Origin: Nautilus pompilius
Lineage: Eukaryota; Mollusca; Cephalopoda; Nautilida; Nautilidae
Length of the DNA stretch: 64,000 nucleotides
Direction of reading: 5' to 3'
Assembly (NCBI GenBank): GCA_018389105.1
Contig: JACATO010000600.1
Location: 62,001-126,000 of the forward strand
In this document: piece after piece, positions 21,597 to 36,300 of the stretch
Numbering within the stretch: position 1 is the first letter of the stretch
How the letters are laid out: the number at the start of each line of letters is the position of its first letter
Program-made: the position numbers and the translations under genes
Notes under the pieces: generated by a model
Seen by the model: the letters and a program-made list of their open reading frames with translations, nothing else
What the model was told of the DNA's origin: nothing
The model's database searches: none

Positions 21597-24500
21597 TCCA
21601 ATATGATAACATCTGGGAATGCAATTACCAAAATGGTCTGAAACATTGTTTTTCATTACTTTATAGAAAAAAAAAATTTTCCTCCTCTTTTGCCTGAATC
21701 ATAAAAGAACAACAACAAAAAAAAAAACAACTTATGATAGTAAAATTTTCTTGGCTTGGAAAAAATACATTTTGGTTGTGTAGTTACAAAGGAATTTCTT
21801 ATGACTAAAAAAAGAGATAGATTCCCACTATTTTTTAGCCTTTTGGTCTTTTTTCATTGTTACCTTTGGAGAATTTTGATTATATGTAAATAAATTAATA
21901 CAAATGTGCCTTCCTTTTTTTTCTCCTCTTATTTTTTGTACAATAATTTTGACCAGCTAACTACAAATATACTGATTTAAAATAGGCACTGGAGTCTATC
22001 ATTAGATTAGTATAGTGCATTTTTTAAAAAAAATTAGTTTTTATTAAGATGTATAATAATTCTGTTATTTTTAAAATTTTTAAATTCTTGAAATCCAATA
22101 TATTGTGTAATGGACAAATGGCATTGATATATTACTGATACTTTGGGGAATGCACAATTAACATTTTGGTAAATTCTAACTGGTGAATATTCGATAAAGT
22201 TATAGACTGATCATTTAACTTTATTTTTATCTATGGAAAGCAGACAAACTGTTTATTATGCAGTTATAGACTCGTTTAAAACCTGATTATTTAAATGTCA
22301 CTACTGCTGCTAAAGAATAGTTGGTTAAAATTAATTTGACTATGTATACTGTAGCATCACACATACAATGGTTGAACTGTTAATTTATTTTACATTTTTT
22401 TCTTTGGTATATACTGAATTTACAGACTTTCTTAAAAGCTTTTGTTTATTATTTATTACTGTGTTCTGAATTTTTCAAAATTTGCATTTGAACAATGTTT
22501 TTATTTTTAATACTAGACTGCCTTATGACAAAAGTAGCATTGCTTCATAATTGTTGGTTCTGCATTTGAAGAACTGGAATTTTTGGACATTACAAATTAT
22601 GACAGTAAAGTGATTAGAGCTGAGAAGCATGTATCTGAGTGCCTTCGGAATTTGAGATATCTCCCTAAAAGAATTAAATGTATTTTTATGAATGCTATGG
22701 AACTTAGATCAGTGTTTGAAATTCTGTTTGCATAGAAAGTGCTGCTAGATAAAATAAATATCACATAACAGTTTGATGATAGTGCATTATATCCATAATT
22801 ATTATCAAAATAGTTTCTAATAAGCTAACATGCATGTAGTGTCAACAAAATTTCTACAGGTTATTTATCACATACTTGGATGGCTTTGTAAACTTTTTTT
22901 TAGTATAAACTTCTTCCAGCTTGAGGCTTTGAGACCAAGTTATAAGCCTTCATGTGTGTGCATGCATCATGCATGCTCACCCTATTTGGAAAGTTTTATG
23001 ACACATTGCTCCCTAGGTCAACAAACACACAAAAGTGCACACTTTAAATAGTCAGAGAGAGAGAATACAATCAGCCAAGGCCACATTTACACACCATGTG
23101 GATCTCTACTGAAATAAGAACAAATAAATTGGTTGAAGACATGTTTGGAAGCAAAGAACACAGTGTAAGATCACACTGGAAAGGCAGTGATATTTATATG
23201 GTTATTTTTAAATAATATCCACTAATAGGCTTATTTTACCCATCAGATTTTGCAAAATCAGAATGGATCTGTATCATAAATAATTGAAACATTATAGAAC
23301 TTGATTTACTATTATGCTATCTTTTGAATTGCTAAATACGAAGTGTTATAATCTATTGAACCCTGTAGAACTGTCTATGATTACCATTTTTGTAGGTTTT
23401 GTGATGGGTAGCTGAAAATGCTGATTTTTCTGTCATTCTCATCAAAAGAAGAGGTTGGGATATTGTGTTGAAAAAATTGACTCTCTCTCACACATTATTA
23501 AATTTGAGTTATCATTGTGTTCTTTAATTCCAAAACTGATTACTTAGTCAAAACTAAGTTAATTGTTCTTATATGTAATGCTCATCATAGCTATGTGCTT
23601 AATGCAGTGGATAAGTAAGTAATTTAGAATCTGTCTGCAAAAGTTCACAATAATATCATTTTGTTTGAAATTACATTTTACCATTATTCTTTATAGAATT
23701 TGAAGAAATAAAAATGATATAATAATTTTAGTATAACTGTTTGTTCAATTTTTAGGAAAAAACTGATTTAAATTATAACCATAAAAGTTTGTGTTTTAAA
23801 AGATAAAAGATGGGAAATCAAAATGAATGACCAAGGTAAGCTGCTAAATTAAAGAATGTACTACCAGAAGTGAAAAATGATTATGCAAAGCAGATGAATT
23901 TAAAATGTGTTATGTTGTTGCCAGACATTGCATGAATTTAATAGCCAAGAATAAGTAAACACTCCCAGTATTGAGACCGAAAATTATCTAAAAATGTTTT
24001 GTGGGATAATTTTTCTGCTTAATATTTTATTGATATCAAATTTCCTACTACTTGATAATGTGTAGCTCTTAACTTAATAGTCATATTGTTTGTATTAAAT
24101 GCTTTTTAAAATAATGAATTTATGATGATATGATGCTGAGTTAAGACCTTGAGCTAGGCGATCAAACAAAGAGATGCTTTGACAGGAAACTGACTCTGCA
24201 TCAGGACCTATCACATACCAGATAAATATGCTACTACTGTGATTGCAATTTGCTCTTTATTTGCTAGAGTTTTTAATCTGCTTAATTTGAGCAACAAATG
24301 TCTTCAGGGATCACTTTATCTGTCTAATACCACTAAAGGTTACAATTAATTTGTCTTGTTTTTTTCAGGAAGTGGATTATGTTTAGTAGTTATTGTAGCA
24401 TAGAAAGCTGCTTCACTAATGCTGATGACAGGTTCATGCAGTAAAGTTTTAGTTTTGTATGTAGAAAGTTAAATAAAAATTAACATTTAAAAGAAGGAAA

Positions 24501-25007
24501 AGAAGCATGTAGATAAAGACATCAAACAAATACTATTTTCATTTTAATACAAGATGGAAAATGTTAGATTTGATGGACATTATTTTGCTTCATTTAATCA
24601 TTACATGTTTGTTGGAAGGTTAAATAATTTTTCTTAAAGTAATTATAAACTGGAAGAAAGTGTAATTTTATTTTTATTACCAAAGTAGGTAGGTGATAAA
24701 ACCACAAGAATTAATAAACTGGTTGGTTATGTTGTACTGTGAAATAACAGATTGCTGCTTTGTGTTGACTTTTTAAGAAGTTCACTATTTCTGGAAATTA
24801 AATTTTATTGGTTTGGCTCAATGATAGGTGATAATGACTATAGCTAAATTATATGGGAAGTGAGACAGGGAACTTGGAATGATGATGATGATAATTATTC
24901 TTAGAGAAAAACTTTACAGTAGTAAAAAAAAAAATAAATTACTATCTCCATCTGTATTTTGTAAAGTTTTGGTATCGTCACAAAAGGTGTATTTATAAAT
25001 TGCATTA
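21597..25007. other. AT-rich, probable 5' flank/intron of the GPCR
   Basis: No coding domain. The sequence lies upstream of the receptor and may contain its 5' untranslated exon and promoter, which I cannot place. A patch at 22915-23060 is slightly GC-richer, with CATGCATCATGCATGC palindromic text and no other signal. Confidence 0.4.
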
Positions 25008-25890
25008 TACAGCAAAACCTCAATCAACAGACCCCCCAATTAATGGGCTTTGAAAGCAATGGATGCTGTCTGGTACTTCTGACAAAAGTCTGAGTTGAGT
25101 TGTGCAAAAAATGTTTTGTTTGGGTGCCTTTGTCAACATGCGGTGTGTGGGCATCCACGGTTATCCATCTCTCTATTGTTGACTGCATTCTATGATAGAG
25201 CATTGTCTTTACCTCATGAGTTTTGCTTTCAATTCAGTTTTTGTTTATGCTTTATTAGTATCTAAAGCAAATATAAGTTATCAACCAAGGCCTCTAGAGA
25301 TAGTGGTTTAAAAAGAAAGCGAGTAAATTTGTGTGTTTCACAAAAACTTGAGAGTTGATAGTGAAGTTTGAGTCTGTTGTGTCAGTTGCCCGCATGTGTG
25401 AGGAGTATGGCATGAAGAAACAAACGATGTTGGATATTCATAAGAGCAAGGAAAAGCTCAAACAATTTTCATTAAAGTTTGATGTTGCTACTTTAGCCAG
25501 TGGTTTGTTAATTGGTGGCAAGAAGCATACGAAAGTAGCACAGGATAAAAACCATGATGAAGCTATAAAGTGGTATGTGCAGCATTGTTCTAGTGGCATA
25601 AATGTTTGTGTTATTGAACTTCGCTTCACTCTGAATACGTTAGGAAAGCACATGAACATAAAGTTTCAAGTTAGTTATGGTCGGCTTTGACGTTTTTGTA
25701 AACGCCTTGGTTTAGTGAATAAGAAGACACATGGTGAATCTTTAAGTCAATATATAAGTTGTTATCAGATATGTTCATTATATAAAATTGCATGTAAACA
25801 ATGTATGTAAACATCCAGATTTAATGGACTCTTGGCATAATGATGGACACCCCTTCTTCCCTGTTAGTCCATTAAATTGAAATTTTACTA
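25008..25890 (+). mobile_element. Deletion derivative of a pogo/Tigger (jerky-like) element
   Basis: The ends form a diverged inverted repeat: CAGCAAAACCTCAATCAAC at the left and, on the other strand, TAGTAAAATTTCAATTTAA at the right, both followed by text about 'aatgg(g/a)c'. TA stands at both borders. Inside (about 25310-25760) is the N-terminal half of a CENP-B/jerky-type transposase: a psq-type helix-turn-helix with SVVSVARMCEEYGMKKQT and DIHKSKEKLKQF, then the second DNA-binding domain (DEAIKWYVQHCSSG). One frameshift separates the first few residues. The DDE catalytic half is missing, and sequence passes from the DNA-binding part to the right end, so this is an internally deleted copy that could bind DNA but not cut it. 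Confidence 0.75.
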
Positions 25891-26034
25891 AATGTGTGTT
25901 TATAGCTGTCTTAACTCCATAGTTACATTCTTTGTCATTCAGTTCAGAACTAAATGTGGCTAGGGAGAAGCAAAGTAAGAGTCTTAAAAGTTATTAAAGT
26001 ATGTTTCTGTTTTCAATTTCACACAAGATAATAA

Positions 26035-26780
26035 AGGCAGAGTTATTAAGTTTATACATTTTCATGCAGCATGGGATCCAATTGTTGGGAATGCTATTGA
26101 AATCCTTTTTTATAACTGATCCATGCCATACTTAAGTTTTTTCCTTTTAATATTTTTCTAGGATCATTTTATTCAAGAGTAGATGGTCTTTACATCCATA
26201 GAAAATTTTCTTGCATACCTTTTGTTATTTTAACAGGACGCTTTTATTTAATTAGGTGCTTATAATTCTCTCAGTGAAAGCTGATGCCATCATTTTGAAA
26301 GTTATTAGCAAGCATTTAATTGATCTGCAGTTTTAGGTAATTGTGATTTTATTTTTTGCCAATGCCATAGTGATTTCTGTCATCTAATCTGGTATCTGAT
26401 GTCATTTTATGATAATGTCAGTAATCTTTCTGATCAGGATATCATGGCATAAGGTGAAATACCTTACCAGAATGCAATCTTTGCCTGGTGCTTTCCATTT
26501 ATGAGATTTCGTTATTGCAGATCTCACCTTTTCATTTTATTTCGTTCTAAGTGTTCTTCATCTGACACTTGTATTTACAACACAAGAATCTTTTCTCTGC
26601 TTGTATGTTGTTTAAGTGGCTTCTAGTTTTATATCTATTGGCAATAGGTCTTTTTGAAGATCTTTTGTTTGTTTTTTGAATCCATATTTCCCCCTTTGGT
26701 TCTTTAAGGACTGATTTTCTTCTTTCAATTTAATCCTTTCCATATTGGCTGAAGAAGTATACAAGAGATTGGTCTAGTCA
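26035..26780 (-). pseudogene. LINE reverse transcriptase fragment
   Basis: Read leftwards, pieces of a non-LTR reverse transcriptase appear in order. These are AITKSHKWKAPGKD (about 26520-26477, the finger region's KNWKAPGxD), a stretch ending HQIPD then MTEITMALAKNK, a NCRSIKCLLITFKMMASAF block equal to 'NYRPITCL..MYK', a QKxCKKIFYGCKDHLLLNK block, and finally KKDFNSIPNNWI (about 26090), the catalytic motif A with its aspartate. The wording (QKGC..GCKDQLL, FDSVPHSWI) is closest to LINEs with a restriction-like endonuclease (R2/R4/NeSL style), from memory. The YxDD motif and endonuclease are absent to the left of 26035, so the copy is incomplete, and several stops and frame changes mean it is dead. 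Confidence 0.65.
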
Positions 26781-29700
26781 TTGTGGTCAAGATTTCTTTT
26801 GATTTTACATGTCAAATAAATTTTTTAATGTTTTTATATATACTGCCTTTCTGTTATTGATCTTTGTTTTTTCTAATTTCCTTGTACTATGTTTTGTACT
26901 TTTATTTTACTCCATTTTCCAGTTATAACATCTTTCAGACAATAATATTCTGGTTCCTTTTTTTCACTACAAGTTCTTTAGTCTGTATCAAAGTTTGCCA
27001 TATGCAACTAAGTTCATTGGGTTTTGATATTCTGCCCTCTTTTTTTAAATATCATTATGTTATACTATTTTGGATTTTATAATCCATCTTCAAAACTGTA
27101 ACTAGTTTATTATTTTTCATAGCTGGCTATACATTCAAATTTATTTATCTCCATAATTTGTAGTCTCACTCATCTGGGTGTGAGTTTCTCTTCTAAAAGT
27201 AACAATGGATAATGGATAATTTATGTATAATCTTCATTCATTTTAAATTTTTTGGAAGGTGTTGGGGGTCATGAGGTGTAGACTCACTATGACTTTTAGA
27301 TCCATTGTGATAGCTTATTCCCCCAGCAGTTGAAGTTTGTTATGTTCGTGTTCTAATCCTGTCTGTCTGTCTCTCTCTGTGTGTGCATCCACACAAGATA
27401 TTTTCCCATTCTTTTGGTAGCACACCTAACCCTAACCTCTACTTCTGGCTCTGGCAAGAAAGAAGAAACTGGAGTATCAGTAGCTTATTGGAATAGGGTT
27501 ACCAACCTGCACTGATCATTAGAGATTAAAATCTTTCCAGCCATTCACTTCATTCCTCAGGAATTTTCCATTATTCTCAGGACAAGACTATCTCATTATT
27601 TATATCTGTTATAACCTGCTTGTCATCATTGTTACTTACACTGATGGGGGTAATGTGATAGGTTGCTGCTCACAGTCATCATCTGTGATACAAGAGGTTT
27701 ATTTTCATTATTATTATCATTATATCAACTATTTGCTATTCAGGTAGCATGACAAAAGTAAAGTGTTCAAACTCTTAAAATTGTTAAAATGATAATAGTA
27801 AAATTACCATTAGAGAAAGCTAATCAAAAACTACAGATTGAGCTGGAACCAAAACCCCAAAAAAATATTTTTAAAAATTGTAAAACTTCAGTGGATTTTT
27901 TTTTTTGTTTGTTTGCCTCATAATTAATTATTCAGCATTTATAGAGTACTTAAACTGATCATAATTTGATTTTGTAATGATAGCCACTATAAAAAGTTTC
28001 TATTATTGTCTGCATACACAAGTGCACCCAGTATTACTGTATTCTCTGGTAATTGTGAGTGTTTAGATTACTGAACTATTAAGTAGTATCATCAGCATTA
28101 TTATTATTATTATTATTATTATTATCATGCATTGGCATAGAAAAATTATTATCAATGGCTTTATTTATCTTCTGATGATAGCAAAGTGAAATTTACTTTT
28201 TTTTTACTAACAAGTTTACAATTTTTAAACTTATAAACATTTTTGAGATAAATGGGTTATAAAACAAAATGATATACATAAGTTAAAACTACCAAAGAAA
28301 AACAGATGATGATTCTGTAATTTTAAAAAGAAGGAAACCAAAATGCGTTTTTGGTTTACAAATACTTTTTATTGATTTTTCTGACTATTAACTTATATTT
28401 TGGTATATATTTGTAATACATTTTAACTAGATTTTTTCTCTATTAATATTTATTATGGATTAGGATTATCAAACTGAGTCAGCCTTACATCAGATACATT
28501 ATATATTTTGAGGTAGTAGTGAATTTAACCTTTAATATTTCTAAGATTTCCTGTTAAGTAAACTTTCATCACCCCCTCTTCATTTAATGACTCAGGGTTT
28601 TGTTTATATTGCTCTTTATGGACAGAGTAGTTGTATAGTTTGTTTATTCACTGTGCTTTTATGTGCAGACCCATGACTATCCAATATGTCAGCTGTTTGT
28701 GGTGGACATGATGAAAAATCAATGATATGCTGTTTGGTATGTAAGTGAATGTAAAGACTGTTTCAAAGCAAACAGAGCCATATTTTATAGTATAGTGTCA
28801 GACAGAAAGGTTTTAAAATGTATAGTATTATTATAGATATGTTGGGTTTGGAAAATAAAATAGATAATGCCTTATGTTCATCTTGGATGACATTACGTTG
28901 GTGTTTTTGCATATAAGCAACTCATGGTTTTTTCATAACATACAAAAGTTGTGCTTTGATTTGGCATGTTTGACTGCAAAACAAGATGGTAGCATTAATT
29001 TTGTTTTCTGGCATTGTAAGGTGAAATAAACTTTTAGTTCTCAAAAATAAGATACTGAAATTTTATTTTGAGTTAATATGGAAAAAGAATGGTTGACATG
29101 TATGTGGCATAAGAGGAGAAGGAATAATTTTGTTTTCTTTAAATGAAGTATTTATAAAGCTGACATACTCAAATACTCATGAATTAAATAAATCATGCAC
29201 ATCCTTTAATTTGATGTGAAATTTTAAGTGTTGTTTTTATTAATTATTAGAATTCAAAATATTATATGAACAGTGAGAATTTTACTATTTATGTGAAGAC
29301 AAGATTTTGCTATAAAACAACAACAATCAATGTGAAAAATTTTTAAATGTATATCTAGTAAAAAAGAAATCTCTAAGGCATAAGGAAGTGTTGATGTCAA
29401 TTCACTATTTAAAACATGTAGGGTAAGTGTGAAATGTGGCGTCTGTTCACTGCTTTTAAACTTTGTTTTTGTAAATTTTAACCCTGGAGATTAAAAAAAA
29501 AACAAACTGGAAAAACATTCTAAATAAGTGTGCAAAGGTCTCATTGAATTATTATTGCTTTAATGAAGAAAACTGATGGCTTTACTAGTTATGGTAGGCA
29601 TACAGTCTGATTTAAAAAATAATAATATTTAACATTTTTAATAGATACTCTATTAGGTATAAAGAATTCTTAAAAAGATAACTATTAAATAAAGAATTTA

Positions 29701-32700
29701 ATTATTTAGTAAAGAGAATAATTTTTATTTATTTATTTTTAAAGCAAGGTTGATTTTTGTTTTGTATCCAATTTTAATTACATGTTTGCAACCACAAGAT
29801 GTTTAAATCAAATAAAATTAAAAAATTGACTTATATATTTTTTCTTCTTTAATTCAGTAAACCAGTCTGTTATTTTCATAAAACCGTGTTTGATAATTAA
29901 TTGATTGGGAAACTTGTAATATCTTGTTGCAAAATGATTGTAACAATGCAAGTTGGATAATTGTATGCTGATAATTAAGAAATCATTTCCACAGTCCAAC
30001 ACTGTGCTGCCTTCTCAGCATGAAAAGGACTCAAGCAAAAATTGTCCATTGAATAACTTGTTACTAAAGTAGAGTTTATGTTATAGATTCAGGGCAGATA
30101 TTGAATGCTATGGCTGCAATAATCCTTGGAATTGAAAAGGTAGGAAGAGATGATCATGTTCATATTTAGCATGGGATTGGCTTTTGTTGTGGTATATTGT
30201 GGGAAGTTCATTAGATAATATCTTTCAGATTCCATACTTGTAGTTTAATCATGTTGATAGTTTATTGGCAGTCTAATTTTTAGCATTAATTTAAAAAAAA
30301 AAACTAAGGTAATTATTAATGAATTGTAACATAATATCTACTTGTGAACATTTTAATATAATTTTCCTCTTCGAAAGAAAAAAAATGGTAAAAGTTATTA
30401 AAAATTATTTGCTTCCAGTGGACTTCTCTATTACAAATAGATGATTAGTCATACTATTAATAATATCCTATTTCTAATTGTTAGATGCTATTCTTAATTG
30501 ACACTTTTAATTTGTAAATTGTGTTTGTGGATTCTAAATAACTTGCCTTTTGTTTTTAATATTTAACATGTTTACTAAAATCAACAAATTTGAATGTCAT
30601 CAATCATTTCAGAATAGTTTCCAATTATTTTTTCCATTAAAACAGATTAGAAAAGAAATGTGTGGGGTGCAAAAGTCTAGGGAAATTTTTTGTAAATTAT
30701 TTTTTTTATGTTTTAAGCCAAGAGCAGCAGCAAGGTAGAAAATGTGCAACCTGATAACTGTTAGGCAGCTGCTACTGAGATATGACAACTCTGCTTCTAG
30801 AGGGGTCATGAACAAATCCTGGCATAATTCCATCAGATATTCTTCCACAGTAGTTCAGGGTTATAAATTCTACATGTTTTACACAAGTATAAGTAAGACA
30901 TTTCTTTCATTCTTCTGTAGCTGTTATTTATATAAACATTTTGCTCATAATTCTGCAACATCAGGTTGCTATTGGAAGTAAGTATTGAGTAATGTTCTTG
31001 ATGTAATTTTTAGATGACTTTCAGTTTTGACAGATTATTAGCTTCAAGTCCAAAGAAAAAAAAACAAGCTAAGAAATTTGAAAGTTGATGCATTGATGAT
31101 AAATTTTTAAAATGGTGTCACAGTCATCACTAGACTGCTATATTATTTTCACACTACCTTTCATAGTACCATCTTAGACTTTAAGCTTTCCTTCATGTCC
31201 TAGATTATACAAGTATTTTTGGTAGAAGTGGAATGTACTGTACAAATGTTACAGACTAAATCACTTAAGAATTTGTAGAGAAAATGTTTAAATTTGACTA
31301 ATGGGGTTAGATGTCAAACACCACTTTGTATTATATCCAGAAAGCTCAGAATCTAACAATGAATGCTTCCTTTCTTTTTTAGCTAACATAAAAAGTCAAA
31401 CATCTACCACAATTGGGAAACCAAAGTCAGCTAATTTGCTAGGCATATATGTGGCTTTTATTATTTTCTATTTTAAAATTTTTAGATATTTTTTATTTTA
31501 GAATTTCAGATTTAGTTATGTAGTTTTTAATAATTACGAAATTATGACTGCCATTCCTTTCATTTTACTGTCATGCACTTACGATTTATTAAAACCACAA
31601 AATAAATGTTGAATTGTTTGTTTTCATTTGTAAATTTACCATAGTTGACTGTGCCTTAGTAAATGCTACCTTTGTGCTAAAAATACTGTTTTTTGATGTG
31701 AAAGATTAATGTACTATGGTTTGCATTATTTCTCTTACTTTTTTCTTGTTAATTTTAATTTTAATAAGAAAAATAAAGAAAGAATGGTAGTATTAAAGAG
31801 AATAATTTTGTATATCTTTTGGGCTTAAATTTCAAAATAGCATGTTACAAGCTTTTGCATGTTGAATTAATAGGTGAATTTATAAAAAGTAATTTAATCA
31901 AAGAATACTGAATTATGGTGGTCTGATTGTATAAACTGGATAACTCCATTGTTGTGATGGAACATCATTTATTGGCCAGCTTAATTATCTCAGTTTATTG
32001 ATAGTTTTGATGAGATTTGCTGCCATAAACAAACAAACAGAAAAATCCATGCTTAGTAGGGCTGTATGAACATTTTAATCTTCCATGATCAGTTGTATAC
32101 TTAATGCAGGAATTAAACTTTAGATTTAATAATAAATCATCTGTAAAGTCACCCTACAAACAGAATACAAAAAATTAATTATGATCCACTCATTTTCTGT
32201 GATTTCTATTATTCTAATGACCAATGCAAAAATTAGTCTAAATAGTCAATTGTCTGACCTGTTTGTAACCATCTACTTGATTAGTTTATTTAAAACTAAA
32301 TTAAGAGGGATGTTCAAATAGGAATACTGCTAAATATTTTTAAGTAAATCTAACTTGAAAATGCACTGCCCAAGTTACAAAACCAGCTTTATGGAGACCA
32401 GCAGAAATCCCTTCTTGCAAGTAGAAGATAAACTTGGTGAATGCTGCCCTACATACAACTACAACTAGATAACTGGATACATATTTTTCTTAACATTCAG
32501 AAATTGTTTTTGTGAAAATTTTAAAAAAATGTTTATTTTTAGTCTTGTTATCTTTTAAAACCTAGTAGCTTGTTTGTCAATAATTGATTTTAAAACCAGT
32601 ATACAGGATAAAGAGGTTGCATTCAAAATATTTTTATTTACAAACATATGCACGCACACTCACACACGAGCAAGTGTATTAGTGAGTGTTATCTTATATT

Positions 32701-33339
32701 CAGGTAAAAAGAGGTCTGAATATTAGGTTTCTCCTTATCTTTTCTTGCCAGTTAAATGTATTTGCTTTTTTCTTATCCTAACATGTCAGGCTTATCATTC
32801 TCAATTTTTATCTAGCTGCCAGCAACAATAAATGTGTTAAGTTTAACTATGTTTTTTTTTTTTTCTTAATACTGGAGACAAAGAAGATTGACTAAGATGG
32901 AATGCAATTTAAAGTTATAAAAATTATAAGCTGAAGACACTGTTTGTCAAAAAAGAAAGTAAGTGAACGGGTTAGTGTTGGCAATAAAAAACAAGTTGAG
33001 ACAACTAAACTAGATCTCATCGAAACATTTCTGGATTAGTTTTATTATCTAAAACGCATAACACTTAGAGCTCAATGAATACTGTTCCAATCAATGTAGT
33101 TTTCTTGAGACTATATGCAATGATTTTATTGGTATGGTAATTTTGTGGTGGTTCTTTTGCTAGATCACCTGTAAAGCCATGAACATATAACAATTATTGG
33201 AACATTATTGAAATCCCTTTCAGAGTACTGTTCAGTTTTAGCAACATATTCCAGTGATTCATTGAAGCCAGATTGAGTATATAAGATGGTTGATCAATGG
33301 CTAGGATGGTAAGCTCAGCAAAATTTAAATGATACATGT
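26781..33339. other. Long AT-rich stretch, no gene recognised
   Basis: No domain was found on either strand. A patch at 27240-27540 is less AT-rich, contains CCTAACCCTAACC and a pyrimidine run, and may be an old SINE. At 30720-30860 both strands are open for about 60-79 codons with balanced composition; an exon is possible but splice sites are unconvincing. A sequence at 32310-32460 looks repeat-like. The rest is plain AT-rich DNA. Confidence 0.35.
28097..28125. repeat. (ATT)n microsatellite
   Basis: About nine uninterrupted ATT units. Confidence 0.9.
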
Positions 33340-36300
33340 CATAGTGTGCCAGGGAATTGCCATGCTGAAAAACCCTCCTGGATCTCTGTCCAGCAGGAAT
33401 AAATTCTCAATGTATGGAGTTGCTTTCTAACAGTGGCTTTGATAAAATGTATCAACCATATGTAATATGATTGTATTAACAATGCTGGTCTAATGATAGA
33501 TTTCATTTGTGGATATGATGTTTTGTTATTACAACATTCATTTCTGCACCATCTTGGTGAGTATGCCACAGTTGGCCACAAATAAAATCAGACTGGGAAC
33601 CTTTTGATTAGACAATGTACTTAGCATATTTAAATGAGAGTTTTTAGTGGTGTATGGAGTTTAATGATTTTTGGTTGATTACTTCTGAAATTCAGGCTGC
33701 ATAAGTATTGACAACAAAAGCACCTCAATGTGGTACATTTAACAAATCACTCTCTCGTCTCATCAAATTGCTGACAAGTTTGATCTGTATGTCATTTCCT
33801 TTCTAATTATTTAACCATGATAATGTACTGGATGGTGCTAACCACAGTAGATCCATTTTTGTTCAGATGTATAGCTCTAGATCCAAAACCATATCATTGA
33901 TTGCAAATTGTCTAATTTTCAAAGATTTTCATTTTGAAATCATCTTTTCATGGGTCTTTTTTAAATGCGTCTTTTCCCAGTTTAAGCCAGTTAAAGGCTG
34001 AATTTAGCTTACAGTTAATGAGCAGCTCCACTGGTAATACCTAATTTGCAGTACATGGAGTGATTTGATAAGGGAACAAAAATCTATAAAATGTCTAAAG
34101 TAACCCTTCTTTGTTTGCAGTCATTTTCTTTAGTGCAGATTTAGCTGTCTGCACTGTTCTCTATGCTAATCAATTAGTTAATGGATGGTGTGGGGCAGAG
34201 GTAATGTGCCTTTTGCCAAAATTAAACCCATTACCTGAATTCTAGACACACTTTGTAATTCATACATTGCAAAGGTAGACCTCAATATAGTAACATTTGC
34301 CTTGGAGGTGGCTTAATTCATAGTCTGTATATCAACCAATTTAGAATATGCATCCAAAATGATTAAAAACATTTTACTTAAGAATGGACCTGCATAATCA
34401 ATGTGAATGCATGACCAAGGGCCACCTGGTGTCTCCTATGAGTATATGAGAGCCCTTGCAGGCATTTTTTGCATTCAAACATGATTTTCTGTGTGATTGT
34501 TTGTTAGATGGTAGTTTTGAGCTAAAGTTTTCATTGCAAATACCTGGATGAGCTTGGTTGAGTTCCTCTAACACTTTTTCTTCTAGCTATGGTGGGATGA
34601 TTACTCTCTCACCAATATCCCTACTGGTCAGTCATCCCTGTTGAACAAATTCCACAACTAGGATCATAACTGGATCATGGTTGGTGAACTTGTTCACTTA
34701 TTCAGCCTTGGTGGGAGAATGGGGCAGCTCCATCATGAGAACCTCATTGCTTGGACTAGGTAATCTAGTTGATTCAATTGATAACTGGTCTGTGCAGTCA
34801 TCACTGGCATTACTTGGCTTACTGTGATAACGTAAGGTATAGTTTATGTATTTGGAAGTACTTCCCAATGCTGTATTAAGGTTGCATCCAAAGCAGGAAT
34901 TGTTTGTCTTCAGCAAACAAACCTAGCAAAGGTTTAGAATTTGGTCCTATAACAAACTTTCGTCTATACAGGTACTAATGCATCTTTTTCACACAGTATT
35001 ACTACTGTCAGTCTTTTTTTTTTTTTCATTTTGAGAGTAGTCTGATTTTGCTGGTGAAAGTGTTTGAGGTGTGTATGTTATAGGTTTTCCACTGATGTCC
35101 TGCAAAACATACGTTAGAACTCCACTTATTCCTTATGGTGAAGCATTGCAGGATGGCTTGTTTGGGTTGTAATGAACTAAAAGTTGTGGTGACTATAACA
35201 AACTCTTTGCAGTTCCAAACAGCTCATTTCTCTTTTCCTCACTTCCATTTCTTACCATTGCAGATAAATCTGTGCACCAATTCAAGAGTGTTAGCAAGAT
35301 TTGGCAGATGTCTATGATCATAACTTATCATACCAAGAAATGATTTCACCTGAGTTGTTGTGTCCTTGCTGGTGCATTTTTAATGGAATTTAATTTTCCT
35401 AGCCAATCTTTGGTGAACTTCAATCTCAAGCATTTGATCTCCAGTGCAATGAATATGAATTTTTGTTTAATCACAAATCACATTCAGAAATAACTTTTAG
35501 GACTTCTGAAAGGTTCTTTGCTCGTCATTGTGTCTAGTGCTAAGATATCATCACCTCTAATCTTTTTTAAATTTTTTTGTGTGGTGAATGCGTAAGTGGT
35601 GCATGTGATCTTAGTAAAAGGCACCTTGCTAATCCACTTCTCCGTTTCCCTCGGAGTATACCCTAAATTGTAATTGAGTTGGTTCAGATAAATCCAAATG
35701 CATGTTTTCTGTAAGCAGTTCACACGAGCTCTTGTCTAGCAACAATTGTTGGTGTGAAAAAAAAGAGGTTTAACTTTGTGAATTTTTATTTCCTGCTAAA
35801 GTTGAAAATAAGTCCATAAATCCTCAGCTTTAGGAAGTGGACAAGTATCACATGCAACAGCTTGATTTATTGTTGCTTGTAATTTCCACAAATTTTGATG
35901 CTGCTATCAAACTTGATTACTGGAACTACTGTTGTAGCACATTTAGCATGTTTTACTGGTACATAAGCTTTTTCACAGATTAGCCATCTAGTTTAGCATA
36001 TGAAACTGGCCTTGCTTTACAAAATTTTGGTTTGATATTGTTGTCCAGTTCATTGTACACTTCTTTACCATTCATTGTCCTTAATTTAGCTCTGAACATT
36101 GTGAATACTGAGTTAGCAATTTGTTTAGCTGCTGCTTGATTGGGGTGGTTACATTCTTCATCATGAGAATACTTTCCCAATCCAAATGTAAATATCTCAA
36201 TCATATGCATCCTATAAGTGCTAAACCTTTTCCTGGGTTTACACTGAGCCGGAGTTGTTTGAGCTGTCAGTTATATTAATAAAAACATAGTGTGTTTAGT

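Noticed and set aside
27415-27440. CCTAACCCTAACC, telomere-like text
   Set aside because: Only two units within a pyrimidine-rich, SINE-like patch; no array.
30609-30848. Open frames on both strands with balanced composition
   Set aside because: Splice sites are unconvincing on either strand and no domain is seen; left as an unresolved possible exon.
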